Source: an uncultured Vogesella sp.
GTDB taxonomy: Bacteria; Pseudomonadota; Gammaproteobacteria; Burkholderiales; Chromobacteriaceae
Length of the DNA: 6,073 nucleotides
Direction of reading: 5' to 3'
Assembly (NCBI GenBank): GCA_946479405.1
Contig: CAMLGD010000194.1
Span: 1 to 6,073, forward strand
Positions 1-4,566 of the stretch are shown piece by piece. Within the stretch, counting starts at the first letter, position 1; each line of letters opens with the position of its first letter. The notes beneath the pieces are model-generated. The model was given only the letters and a program-made list of their open reading frames with translations. It was not told where the DNA came from and ran no database searches. A program made the position numbers and the translations under genes.

Positions 1-51
1 GGGGGCGGTGGCAACGGCGCAGATGGTGCTGGGGGTGTAGGCGAGATTCAT
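1..51 (-). CDS. mnmE: MnmE (TrmE) tRNA modification GTPase, N-terminal fragment cut by the window edge
   Basis: The minus strand from the ATG at 49-51 reads MNLAYTPSTICAVATAP, 17 codons, open to the window edge. The TIxAVATAP pattern is the start of MnmE, which in the family continues into GRGGVG (outside this window). MnmE is a cytoplasmic GTPase that works with MnmG to modify the wobble uridine (U34) of certain tRNAs. Its position immediately downstream of yidC on the same strand is the usual proteobacterial order rpmH-rnpA-yidD-yidC-mnmE, which strongly supports a call that would otherwise rest on few residues. A weak ribosome site, GGAAA, lies at 57-61, 5 nt before the start. A terminator and a repeat element separate it from yidC, so it probably has its own promoter, which I could not place. 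Confidence 0.85.
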   Translation of the reverse strand, partial: MNLAYTPSTICAVATAP

Positions 52-70
52 GCTGGTTTCCGGTTCAGGG

Positions 71-113
71 CCATGTCGGCAGGGCACGCGGGTGGCAAGC
101 GCTGACGACATGG
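71..113. repeat. 8-bp inverted repeat upstream of mnmE
   Basis: The arms ccatgtcg (71-78) and cgacatgg (106-113) are perfect reverse complements separated by 27 bases. They lie 20-62 bases upstream of the mnmE start, in its presumed leader or promoter. This could be a long-loop RNA stem or a pair of protein half-sites; chance cannot be excluded. Confidence 0.3.
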
Positions 114-121
114 TCTTGCTT

Positions 122-263
122 AGAGCGGGCTCACAATCTGCTGCGCTTCGGCGATACGGCGTTAAAAACGACTTCGGAATGCTCATTTACCACGTGTAAA
201 CTCCGCTTCCTCAGCCGTTTTTGCCTTGTCTCGCTCTAGCTCGCTAGACCGTGAGCACACTCT
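122..263. repeat. MITE-like intergenic repeat with terminal inverted repeats and internal hairpin
   Basis: The ends form 18-bp imperfect terminal inverted repeats: 122-139 matches the reverse complement of 246-263 at 14 of 18 positions, with a shared GCTCAC core (129-134 and 251-256). A second inverted pair, tagagcg (121-127) and cgctcta (232-238), lies within. The middle folds into a long imperfect hairpin from 158 to 225: ggc/gcc outside, then aaaaacg/cgttttt (164-170, 216-222), ggaa-gc/gcttcc (176-182, 205-210), and tttac/gtaaa (186-190, 196-200) around a cacgt loop. There is no open reading frame, so it would need a transposase in trans. The sequence resembles dispersed intergenic repeats that I recall from proteobacterial genomes, but I cannot confirm this. 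No clear target duplication is seen; the TTAG at both edges (120-123, 264-267) is too short to trust. Confidence 0.55.
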
Positions 264-274
264 TTAGGTATATC

Positions 275-301
275 AAAAAGCCCGGCCATGTGGCCGGGCT
301 T
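275..301 (-). terminator. Intrinsic terminator of the rpmH-yidC operon
   Basis: On the minus strand a 10-bp GC-rich stem (arms 292-301 and 278-287, AGCCCGGCC-type, 4-nt loop) is followed by a run of Ts made by the five As at 275-279. It lies 30 bases beyond the yidC stop. Stem, short loop and U-tract make it a textbook Rho-independent terminator. Read on the plus strand there is only a short interrupted T tract (305-308), so it may work weakly in that direction. Confidence 0.88.
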
Positions 302-330
302 GGATTTTACCTTGCAAGGTTGGCCGCAGC

Positions 331-1983
331 TTACGACTGCAGTGCCGCCTTGCGGGCGTTTTCGATCTTCTTGTTCACGTAGTACTGCTGGCTGATGGAC
401 AGCAGGTTGTTGACTACCCAGTACAGTACCAGGCCGGCCGGGAAGAAGAAGAACATGGCAGAGAACGCCAGCGGCATGATCTTCATCATCTTCGCCTGCA
501 TCGGGTCGGCCGGCGGCGGGTTGAGGAAGGTCTGCGCGAACATGCTCACCGCCATCAGTACCGGCAGGATGTAGTACGGATCTGGGCGCGCCAGATCGAC
601 GATGTACATCCAGGACGCCTGACGTAGCTCAACGGAAGCCAGCAGCGCCCAGTACAGGCCGATAAACACCGGAATCTGGATCAGCATCGGCAGGCAGCCG
701 CCCAGCGGGTTGACCTTCTCGGTCTTGTACATCTCCATCACCGCCTGCTGGAACTTCATGCGGTCGTCGCCATGCTGCTGCTTCAGCGTTTCCAGACGTG
801 GCGCCAGCGCCTTCATCTTGGCCATGGAGCGGTAGGAGGCGGCGGTCAGCGGGTAGAACGCGGCTTTTACCAGCAGGGTCAGGAACACGATGGCCCAGCC
901 CCAGTTCTGTACCAGGGCATGCAGCTTGGTCAGCAGCCAGAACAGCGGCGAGGCGAAGATGTGTACCTTGCCGAAGTCCTTGGCGTAGGCCATGCCGTCA
1001 GCCACTTTGGTGATGATGTTGTATTCCTCCGGGCCGGCATACAGCGGCACGGTGAACGACGCGCTCTTGCCGGCGGCGATCGGGGCAACATTCACCATCA
1101 CGGCGGCGGAATAGCTGCCGTTTTTCGGCTCCAGCTGGAAGGTACATGCCTGCGCGTTGGCGCACACGGCACTGCCTTCATATGGCTTCAGAATCCAGGC
1201 ACTCATGAAGTAGTGCTGGATCATGGCTACCCAGCCGTTGTCGGCATTCTTGGTGTACTCGGCCTTGCCTTTGTCCAGATCGGAGAAATCCACTTTCTGG
1301 AAGGCGTTTTCCGCGGTGTATACCGCCGGGCCGGTAAAGGTGTGGGCAAAGCGGCCTTCGCCTTCCGGGGCCTTGCCGTCACGCAGCAGGCGGTAGTAGG
1401 CGGTGGTGGACAGCGGGGCGGCAGTGCCGTTGGCAATGTCGTAACGCACGTCGATCAGGTAGCTGCCCTTCTTGAAGGTGTAGACCTTGCTTACCTTCAC
1501 ACCGTTGGCATCGGGAGCGGTCAGCTTCACTTCCACCTTGTCGCCTTGCAGGGTGTAGCTGGTCTGCTCGGCGCTGAATACGGTCTTGTGGGTCGGCAGC
1601 GCAGCGTTGCCGGCGGCGATCAGGCCGGTCTGCGCCACGTACAGGCGCTCACCCTTGTCGGTGAACAGCTCGAACGGCTTGCTGGCGTCCTCGGCAGCGT
1701 TGTGCTTTTTCAGCTGCAGGCTACGCAGGTCGCCACCGTTGGTGTCGATCTCGGCGTGCAACACGTCGGTGTCCACTACCACACGTTGGCCGCGCGAAAG
1801 CTTGCTGCTGTCGGCTACCGGGGTGGCTGCAGTGGCCGGAACGTCGCCATTGCTGGAGGCTGCCGCGCTGGCCTGTTGGTGCACGGCGGGTTTGGCGGTG
1901 GGCTTCGGCGCGAAGTAGTTCTGCCACAGCAGCAGAATGCCGAAGGACAGCGCGATGAAGATGATCAGTCGTTTGGAGTCCAT
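331..1983 (-). CDS. yidC: YidC membrane protein insertase
   Basis: YidC (550 aa) inserts proteins into the inner membrane, alone or with SecYEG. The layout is that of a Gram-negative YidC. A first membrane helix lies at about residues 5-24 ([14 protein letters not shown]), followed by an Ala/Pro-rich linker to about 62 and a large periplasmic P1 domain to about 340. The conserved insertase core follows, with helices near 356-380, 430-450, 470-486 and 505-530. Family landmarks are YRSMAKM (384-390) after the second helix, [10 protein letters not shown] (425-434), and a basic C-terminus. K373 sits where E. coli has the groove arginine R366; from memory Lys is common here in related bacteria. 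Two periplasmic cysteines, C274 and C280, could pair. The ATG lies 17 nt after the yidD stop, and a terminator follows the gene. Confidence 0.98.
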   Translation of the reverse strand: MDSKRLIIFIALSFGILLLWQNYFAPKPTAKPAVHQQASAAASSNGDVPATAATPVADSSKLSRGQRVVVDTDVLHAEIDTNGGDLRSLQLKKHNAAEDASKPFELFTDKGERLYVAQTGLIAAGNAALPTHKTVFSAEQTSYTLQGDKVEVKLTAPDANGVKVSKVYTFKKGSYLIDVRYDIANGTAAPLSTTAYYRLLRDGKAPEGEGRFAHTFTGPAVYTAENAFQKVDFSDLDKGKAEYTKNADNGWVAMIQHYFMSAWILKPYEGSAVCANAQACTFQLEPKNGSYSAAVMVNVAPIAAGKSASFTVPLYAGPEEYNIITKVADGMAYAKDFGKVHIFASPLFWLLTKLHALVQNWGWAIVFLTLLVKAAFYPLTAASYRSMAKMKALAPRLETLKQQHGDDRMKFQQAVMEMYKTEKVNPLGGCLPMLIQIPVFIGLYWALLASVELRQASWMYIVDLARPDPYYILPVLMAVSMFAQTFLNPPPADPMQAKMMKIMPLAFSAMFFFFPAGLVLYWVVNNLLSISQQYYVNKKIENARKAALQS

Positions 1984-2000
1984 CTTACTTACCGGAAAGG

Positions 2001-2210
2001 TCAGGGAACCGGGTCATAACCGCTGCCGCCCCATGGGTGGCAACGGCAAATCCGTCGTGTCGCAAGTAGGCCGCCCTTGAGCGCGCCATGCTTTCTCAGG
2101 GCCTCGAGGGCGTAGCTGGAGCAGGTCGGCTGGTAGCGGCACCGCGGCGCAAGCCACGGGCTGATGGCCAGCTGGTAAAAACGCACCAGCAGGATCAGGA
2201 GTTGCGACAT
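2001..2210 (-). CDS. yidD: YidD membrane protein insertion efficiency factor
   Basis: A 69-residue protein of the YidD (DUF37) family, a small membrane-associated protein that helps YidC-dependent insertion of inner-membrane proteins. The hydrophobic N-terminus ([17 protein letters not shown], about 4-20) is probably an amphipathic helix. It is followed by the family signature [14 protein letters not shown] (24-37) and [17 protein letters not shown] (52-68). Four cysteines are conserved (C24, C30, C55, C57). Length is normal, though without the long polar tail some relatives have. The ATG at 2208-2210 lies inside the end of rnpA with a 16-nt overlap and no clear Shine-Dalgarno, so it is probably expressed by translational coupling. 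It is always found beside yidC and rnpA in related genomes, as here. Confidence 0.96.
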   Translation of the reverse strand: MSQLLILLVRFYQLAISPWLAPRCRYQPTCSSYALEALRKHGALKGGLLATRRICRCHPWGGSGYDPVP

Positions 2211-2548
2211 CGCGCTAGTTTAGCAAAGAGTGCGGCCAACGCTGCGATGGCGTCATGGTATTCGTCACGGTGATATGCCTGGCGTGAACGCACCACAAAA
2301 TCCATCGGCGGCAGTGTGTCGCGGTGCAAGCGAAACCACTCGCGTACCGTGCGCTTGATGTAGTTGCGGCGATTGGCGCGCTTGGCGACCTTCTTGCCGA
2401 CTACCAGCCCCAGTCGCGGGTGATCCAGGCCGTTGGGCCGGGCATACACCTGGAACAGCGTATTGCTGCGCGCGTTGCGCAAATGAAAAACGGATGAGAA
2501 CTCATCCGTTTTCAAAAGCCGGTGCGCACGGCGAAAGGTGTGATCCAA
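2195..2548 (-). CDS. rnpA: RNase P protein component, with TTG start
   Basis: RnpA (117 aa) is the protein subunit of ribonuclease P, which binds the catalytic RNA and the 5' leader of precursor tRNAs. The protein shows the N-terminal [17 protein letters not shown] (5-21), LGLVVGKKV (46-54), and the diagnostic RNR motif [15 protein letters not shown] (56-70); it is highly basic. The start is TTG at 2546-2548. The rpmH stop codon lies in the same frame only one codon earlier, so no upstream start is possible, and starting later would remove the conserved FRRxxRLLK segment. No Shine-Dalgarno is obvious, which suggests coupling to rpmH translation. The TGA (2195-2197) lies inside yidD. A terminator-like hairpin covers codons 13-21. 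Confidence 0.95.
   Translation of the reverse strand: MDHTFRRAHRLLKTDEFSSVFHLRNARSNTLFQVYARPNGLDHPRLGLVVGKKVAKRANRRNYIKRTVREWFRLHRDTLPPMDFVVRSRQAYHRDEYHDAIAALAALFAKLARCRNS
2486..2512 (-). terminator. Terminator-like hairpin inside the 5' end of rnpA (putative attenuator)
   Basis: The arms 2487-2498 and 2501-2512 are a perfect 12-bp inverted repeat (aaaacggatgag / ctcatccgtttt). In RNA the closing pair opens to give an 11-bp stem with a GUUC loop. On the minus strand the descending arm runs into five Us (2490-2486). It sits about 35 nt into rnpA, just beyond rpmH, where partial termination would give more L34 than RnpA message. The plus-strand reading also has a T run, so it is formally bidirectional. 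Stem GC content is moderate, so efficiency is uncertain. Confidence 0.6.
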
Positions 2549-2551
2549 GCG

Positions 2552-2686
2552 TTATACAGCCAGACGCTTGCGACCCTTGGCACGACGGGCGGCCAGAACG
2601 GCACGACCACCGCGGGTCTTGGAACGAACGAGGAAACCGTGGGTGCGCTTGCGACGGGTATTGGACGGCTGGTAAGTACGTTTCAT
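2552..2686 (-). CDS. rpmH: 50S ribosomal protein L34
   Basis: L34 is a small basic protein of the large ribosomal subunit. The 44 residues ([19 protein letters not shown] at the start, KGRKRLAV at the end) match the family over the full length. The ATG at 2684-2686 is preceded by a strong Shine-Dalgarno, AGGAA, at 2694-2698, with a 7-nt spacer. A longer frame reaching upstream to 2806 is open but the extra 40 residues are not part of L34 and run through the promoter. It is the first gene of the leftward operon, transcribed from the promoter at 2724-2752. Its TAA (2552-2554) is followed 3 nt later by the rnpA start in the same reading frame. Confidence 0.98.
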   Translation of the reverse strand: MKRTYQPSNTRRKRTHGFLVRSKTRGGRAVLAARRAKGRKRLAV

Positions 2687-2693
2687 GATGATT

Positions 2694-2698
2694 TTCCT
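2694..2698 (-). promoter_or_regulatory. Ribosome binding site of rpmH
   Basis: AGGAA on the minus strand, 7 nt before the ATG at 2686. It fixes the L34 start and is the clearest ribosome site on the leftward strand, in keeping with high L34 synthesis. A 10-bp palindrome, gtttcgaaac (2699-2708), lies directly upstream. Confidence 0.85.
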
Positions 2699-2723
2699 GT
2701 TTCGAAACGGAAATAAACGCGTG

Positions 2724-2752
2724 ATTACACAGATAAAACCGGGTTTTGTCAA
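2724..2752 (-). promoter_or_regulatory. Sigma70-type promoter of rpmH operon
   Basis: On the minus strand a perfect -35 TTGACA (2747-2752) is followed by a 17-nt spacer and a -10 TGTAAT (2724-2729, 5 of 6 to TATAAT). Transcription would start near 2717, leaving a leader of about 30 nt before rpmH. A 13-bp inverted repeat (aaaacc-g-ggtttt, 2735-2747) fills most of the spacer and touches the -35. This is the best promoter in the window. Confidence 0.8.
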
Positions 2753-2879
2753 CCTTGTCGAGGGGGCTGGCCGCCGCGATGCGGGTTGGCTGATGCGGTA
2801 TGACACAGAACAAATGTTTGATTTTCATCGATCAATGCCATTGGTCTGGCTGGCGGATTGCGTAAAAAGCTTGCAGTGC

Positions 2880-2888
2880 TGTGGATAA
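2880..2888 (-). promoter_or_regulatory. DnaA box, perfect consensus
   Basis: The minus strand reads TTATCCACA, identical to the E. coli high-affinity R-box consensus. It lies 14 nt upstream of the presumed dnaA -10 hexamer and therefore covers the -35 position. The simplest reading is autoregulation of dnaA by DnaA, with a possible second role as an origin anchoring site. Confidence 0.85.
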
Positions 2889-2889
2889 C

Positions 2890-2899
2890 TTTGATCAAA
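2890..2899. repeat. 10-bp palindrome between DnaA box and dnaA -10
   Basis: TTTGATCAAA is a perfect palindrome containing a GATC site. It sits 1 nt from the DnaA box and 3 nt from the -10 hexamer, inside the promoter spacer. It could be an operator or a methylation-sensitive site, or simply part of the unwinding region. Confidence 0.4.
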
Positions 2900-2902
2900 C
2901 AC

Positions 2903-2910
2903 TATAGAAT
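2903..2910 (+). promoter_or_regulatory. Probable dnaA promoter -10 element
   Basis: TATAGAAT offers two overlapping -10 hexamers (TATAGA at 2903, TAGAAT at 2905). No good -35 lies 16-18 nt upstream; that place is taken by the DnaA box, so the promoter may be intrinsically weak. The start would be near 2917, giving a leader of about 170 nt. A weaker alternative is TTGGTC (2841-2846) with TAAAAA (2863-2868). Confidence 0.5.
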
Positions 2911-2924
2911 TACCCCTCTTGCAG

Positions 2925-3077
2925 ATGCCGCTCTGCTGCCGAGTCTGTTCCCGCTGCCTGCTACTGGCAACGAGCAGCCCGGCCCCCTCAGCAGAACCCC
3001 AAATAAATGTTGTCGGCCACAAGCCGGCAGCCGTTCCCGTCGCTTCAAAAATGCTTGCGGCGGGATTTTGTTTTTAA
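2925..3077 (+). other. Possible 50-codon leader reading frame before dnaA
   Basis: An ATG at 2925, about 8 nt after the predicted dnaA transcription start, opens 50 codons beginning MPLCCRVCSRCLLLA and ending in TAA at 3075-3077. It has four cysteines in its first eleven residues and resembles no family I know. No Shine-Dalgarno precedes it. Its only argument is position: it ends in the terminator-like stem and its stop overlaps the next ATG. It may well be noncoding. Confidence 0.12.
3036..3075 (+). terminator. Terminator-like hairpin in the dnaA leader
   Basis: The arms cccgtcgc (3036-3043) and gcggcggg (3057-3064) form an 8-bp stem with one G-U pair and a 13-nt A-rich loop. One base later comes a T-rich tract, ttttgttttt (3066-3075). 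It ends 12 nt before the dnaA start. The stem plus U-tract is terminator-like; the large loop makes it weaker than a standard one. It may attenuate dnaA transcription or just structure the leader. Confidence 0.4.
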
Positions 3078-3088
3078 TGACTCATTGA
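3077..3088 (+). other. Three-codon upstream frame overlapping the dnaA start
   Basis: ATG ACT CAT TGA (Met-Thr-His-stop) ends in a TGATG overlap with the dnaA start, and its own ATG overlaps the TAA of the frame before (TAATG). dnaA lacks a recognisable Shine-Dalgarno at 3070-3087, so ribosome re-initiation here is conceivable. Such short frames arise by chance easily. Confidence 0.2.
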
Positions 3089-4530
3089 TGACCGAACCGG
3101 AACAATTCTGGCCCCTGTGCCTGACGCGGCTTGAGGAAGAGCTCTCCTCGCAGCAATTCAACACCTGGATCCGCCCCCTGGCCGCCGAAGTGGCCGAGGA
3201 AGCGGTGGTGTTGTACGCGCCCAACCGCTTCATCCTGCAGTTCATCAAGGATCGCTTCTTGGCGCGTATCGAGGCACTGGCGATTGAACTGCTGGGCGAA
3301 CTGCCGGTGGAACTGCGCATCGGTGCCCCGGCTGGCGCTGCGCCGGCCGCGCTGACGCCGCCCAAGGCCAGCGCCCGTGGCGGCAGTGCGCCGGCGGCTG
3401 CGGCCAACGTGGCGGCGGTCGATGTCGGCGCCGACAAGTCGGCCGCACCGTCGATGGCCGCCTCGCCCAAGCAGACTGCGCTCAAGGCCATCGGCGGCGG
3501 TCATGAAAGCACCCGTCTCAACCCGGCGTTCACCTTCGATACCCTGGTAACCGGTAAGGGCAACCAGCTGGCACGCGCCGCCGCGCTGCAGATTGCCGAG
3601 AACCCGGGTGATGCCGCCTACAACCCGCTGTTCGTCTATGGCGGCGTGGGGCTGGGTAAGACTCACTTGATCCAGGCGATTGGCAACCACGTGTATGCCA
3701 AGAACCCGCAGGCGCGCATCCGCTACATTCACGCCGAACGCTACGTGGCCGACATCATGCGCGCCTACCAGCACAAGGCATTCGACGAGTTCAAGCGCTA
3801 CTACCACTCGCTGGACCTGCTGCTGATCGACGACATCCAGTTTTTTGCCGGCAAGAACCGCACCCAGGAAGAGTTCTTCTACGCCTTCAACGCGCTGATC
3901 GAGGGTGGCAAGCAGGTGATCATGACCTGCGACAGCTATCCCAAGCAGATCGAGGGCATGGAAGAGCGCCTGATCTCGCGCTTCAGCTGGGGCCTGACGG
4001 TGGAAATCCAGCCGCCGGAGCTGGAGATGCGCGTGGCGATCCTGATGAAGAAGGCCGAGGCCGATAACACCAAGCTGGACCACAACGTGGCGTTTTTCAT
4101 CGCCCAGAACGTGCGCTCCAACGTGCGTGAGCTGGAAGGCGCACTGAAGCGTGTGGTGGCCTATGCCCGCTTTACCAGCCAGCCGATCACCATGGAGCTG
4201 GTGAAGGAAGCGCTGAAGGACATCCTGGCCGCCGGCAACCGCCAGGTCACCATCGACGCCATCCAGAAAACGGTGGCCGAGTACTACAAGATCAAGCTGT
4301 CGGACATGCACAGCAAGAAGCGCAGCCGCGACATCGCCCGTCCACGCCAGGTGGCGATGGCGCTGGCCAAGGAGCTGACTTCGCTGAGCCTGCCCAACAT
4401 CGGCGACGCCTTTGGCGGCCGCGACCACACCACTGTGCTGCACGCCTGCAAGACCATTGCGGAAATGCGCGGTAGTGATGGTGACATAGCGCACGATTAC
4501 GATACGCTGCTGGCTATGCTGCGTAACTGA
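3088..4530 (+). CDS. dnaA: Chromosomal replication initiator DnaA
   Basis: DnaA (480 aa) binds DnaA boxes at oriC, melts the origin and loads DnaB. Domain I spans about 1-78 (FNTWIRPL 24-31, APNRF 44-48). An Ala/Pro/Gly-rich linker, domain II, covers about 79-143. The AAA+ domain III runs from LNPAFTF (144): Walker A GGVGLGKTH (185-193, K191), Walker B LLLIDDIQ (244-251), sensor I TCD (280-282, often TSD elsewhere), arginine finger R298 in SRFSWGL, and sensor II R347 in NVRELEGAL. Domain IV ends the protein with RPRQVAMALAKEL and the DNA-binding signature GGRDHTTVLHA (443-453). The ATG at 3088 matches family starts; an in-frame ATG at 3007 adds 27 residues unlike any DnaA. No Shine-Dalgarno is evident. 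A consensus DnaA box upstream suggests autoregulation. dnaN follows after 36 nt, probably cotranscribed. Confidence 0.98.
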   Translation: MTEPEQFWPLCLTRLEEELSSQQFNTWIRPLAAEVAEEAVVLYAPNRFILQFIKDRFLARIEALAIELLGELPVELRIGAPAGAAPAALTPPKASARGGSAPAAAANVAAVDVGADKSAAPSMAASPKQTALKAIGGGHESTRLNPAFTFDTLVTGKGNQLARAAALQIAENPGDAAYNPLFVYGGVGLGKTHLIQAIGNHVYAKNPQARIRYIHAERYVADIMRAYQHKAFDEFKRYYHSLDLLLIDDIQFFAGKNRTQEEFFYAFNALIEGGKQVIMTCDSYPKQIEGMEERLISRFSWGLTVEIQPPELEMRVAILMKKAEADNTKLDHNVAFFIAQNVRSNVRELEGALKRVVAYARFTSQPITMELVKEALKDILAAGNRQVTIDAIQKTVAEYYKIKLSDMHSKKRSRDIARPRQVAMALAKELTSLSLPNIGDAFGGRDHTTVLHACKTIAEMRGSDGDIAHDYDTLLAMLRN

Positions 4531-4554
4531 AACTGATAAACGAACCGTAACCCC

Positions 4555-4559
4555 GGGAG
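4555..4559 (+). promoter_or_regulatory. Ribosome binding site of dnaN
   Basis: GGGAG lies 7 nt before the ATG at 4567. It supports that start and contrasts with the missing site before dnaA. The 36-nt dnaA-dnaN gap shows no promoter or terminator. Confidence 0.75.
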
Positions 4560-4566
4560 TCTGCAC

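Larger units (their letters stand above)
2687..3087. other. rpmH-dnaA intergenic region, candidate oriC
   Basis: A 401-base region without a convincing gene between two divergent blocks. The rpmH-dnaA gap is a common origin site in proteobacteria, and the replication genes point away from it on both sides. It holds one perfect DnaA box (2880-2888), two GATC sites (2829-2832 next to ATCGAT, and 2893-2896), and AT-rich stretches near 2700-2750, 2810-2835 and 2885-2912. I found no second box with fewer than three mismatches within it, so the box cluster typical of E. coli oriC is absent. The right part (about 2917-3087) is the dnaA leader. The origin call rests on context plus the one box. Confidence 0.55.

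Noticed and set aside
772..2019. A 415-codon plus-strand open frame opposite yidC
   Set aside because: Its product is rich in Gly, Val and Gln with no family features, and it is fully antisense to an intact YidC.
2687..2806. A 40-residue N-terminal extension of L34
   Set aside because: It runs through the -10 and -35 of the rpmH promoter, and the ATG at 2684-2686 has a strong ribosome site and gives a normal 44-residue L34.
2818..2835. Possible FNR-type site ttgat...atcaa
   Set aside because: The half-sites are 8 bases apart, whereas FNR/ANR sites need 4.
2831..2844. Possible IHF site near ATCAATGCCATTG
   Set aside because: It lacks the leading A/T and the TTR is shifted by one base relative to the consensus.
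3007..3087. A 27-residue N-terminal extension of DnaA from the ATG at 3007
   Set aside because: The extra residues are unlike DnaA, they cross the terminator-like stem and T tract, and MTEPEQFWPLCLTRLEEEL matches the usual DnaA start.
2858..3088. A 76-codon plus-strand frame ending at the dnaA start
   Set aside because: It starts with TTG upstream of the likely dnaA promoter and has no family features; only its last codons (the three-codon frame) were kept as an observation.
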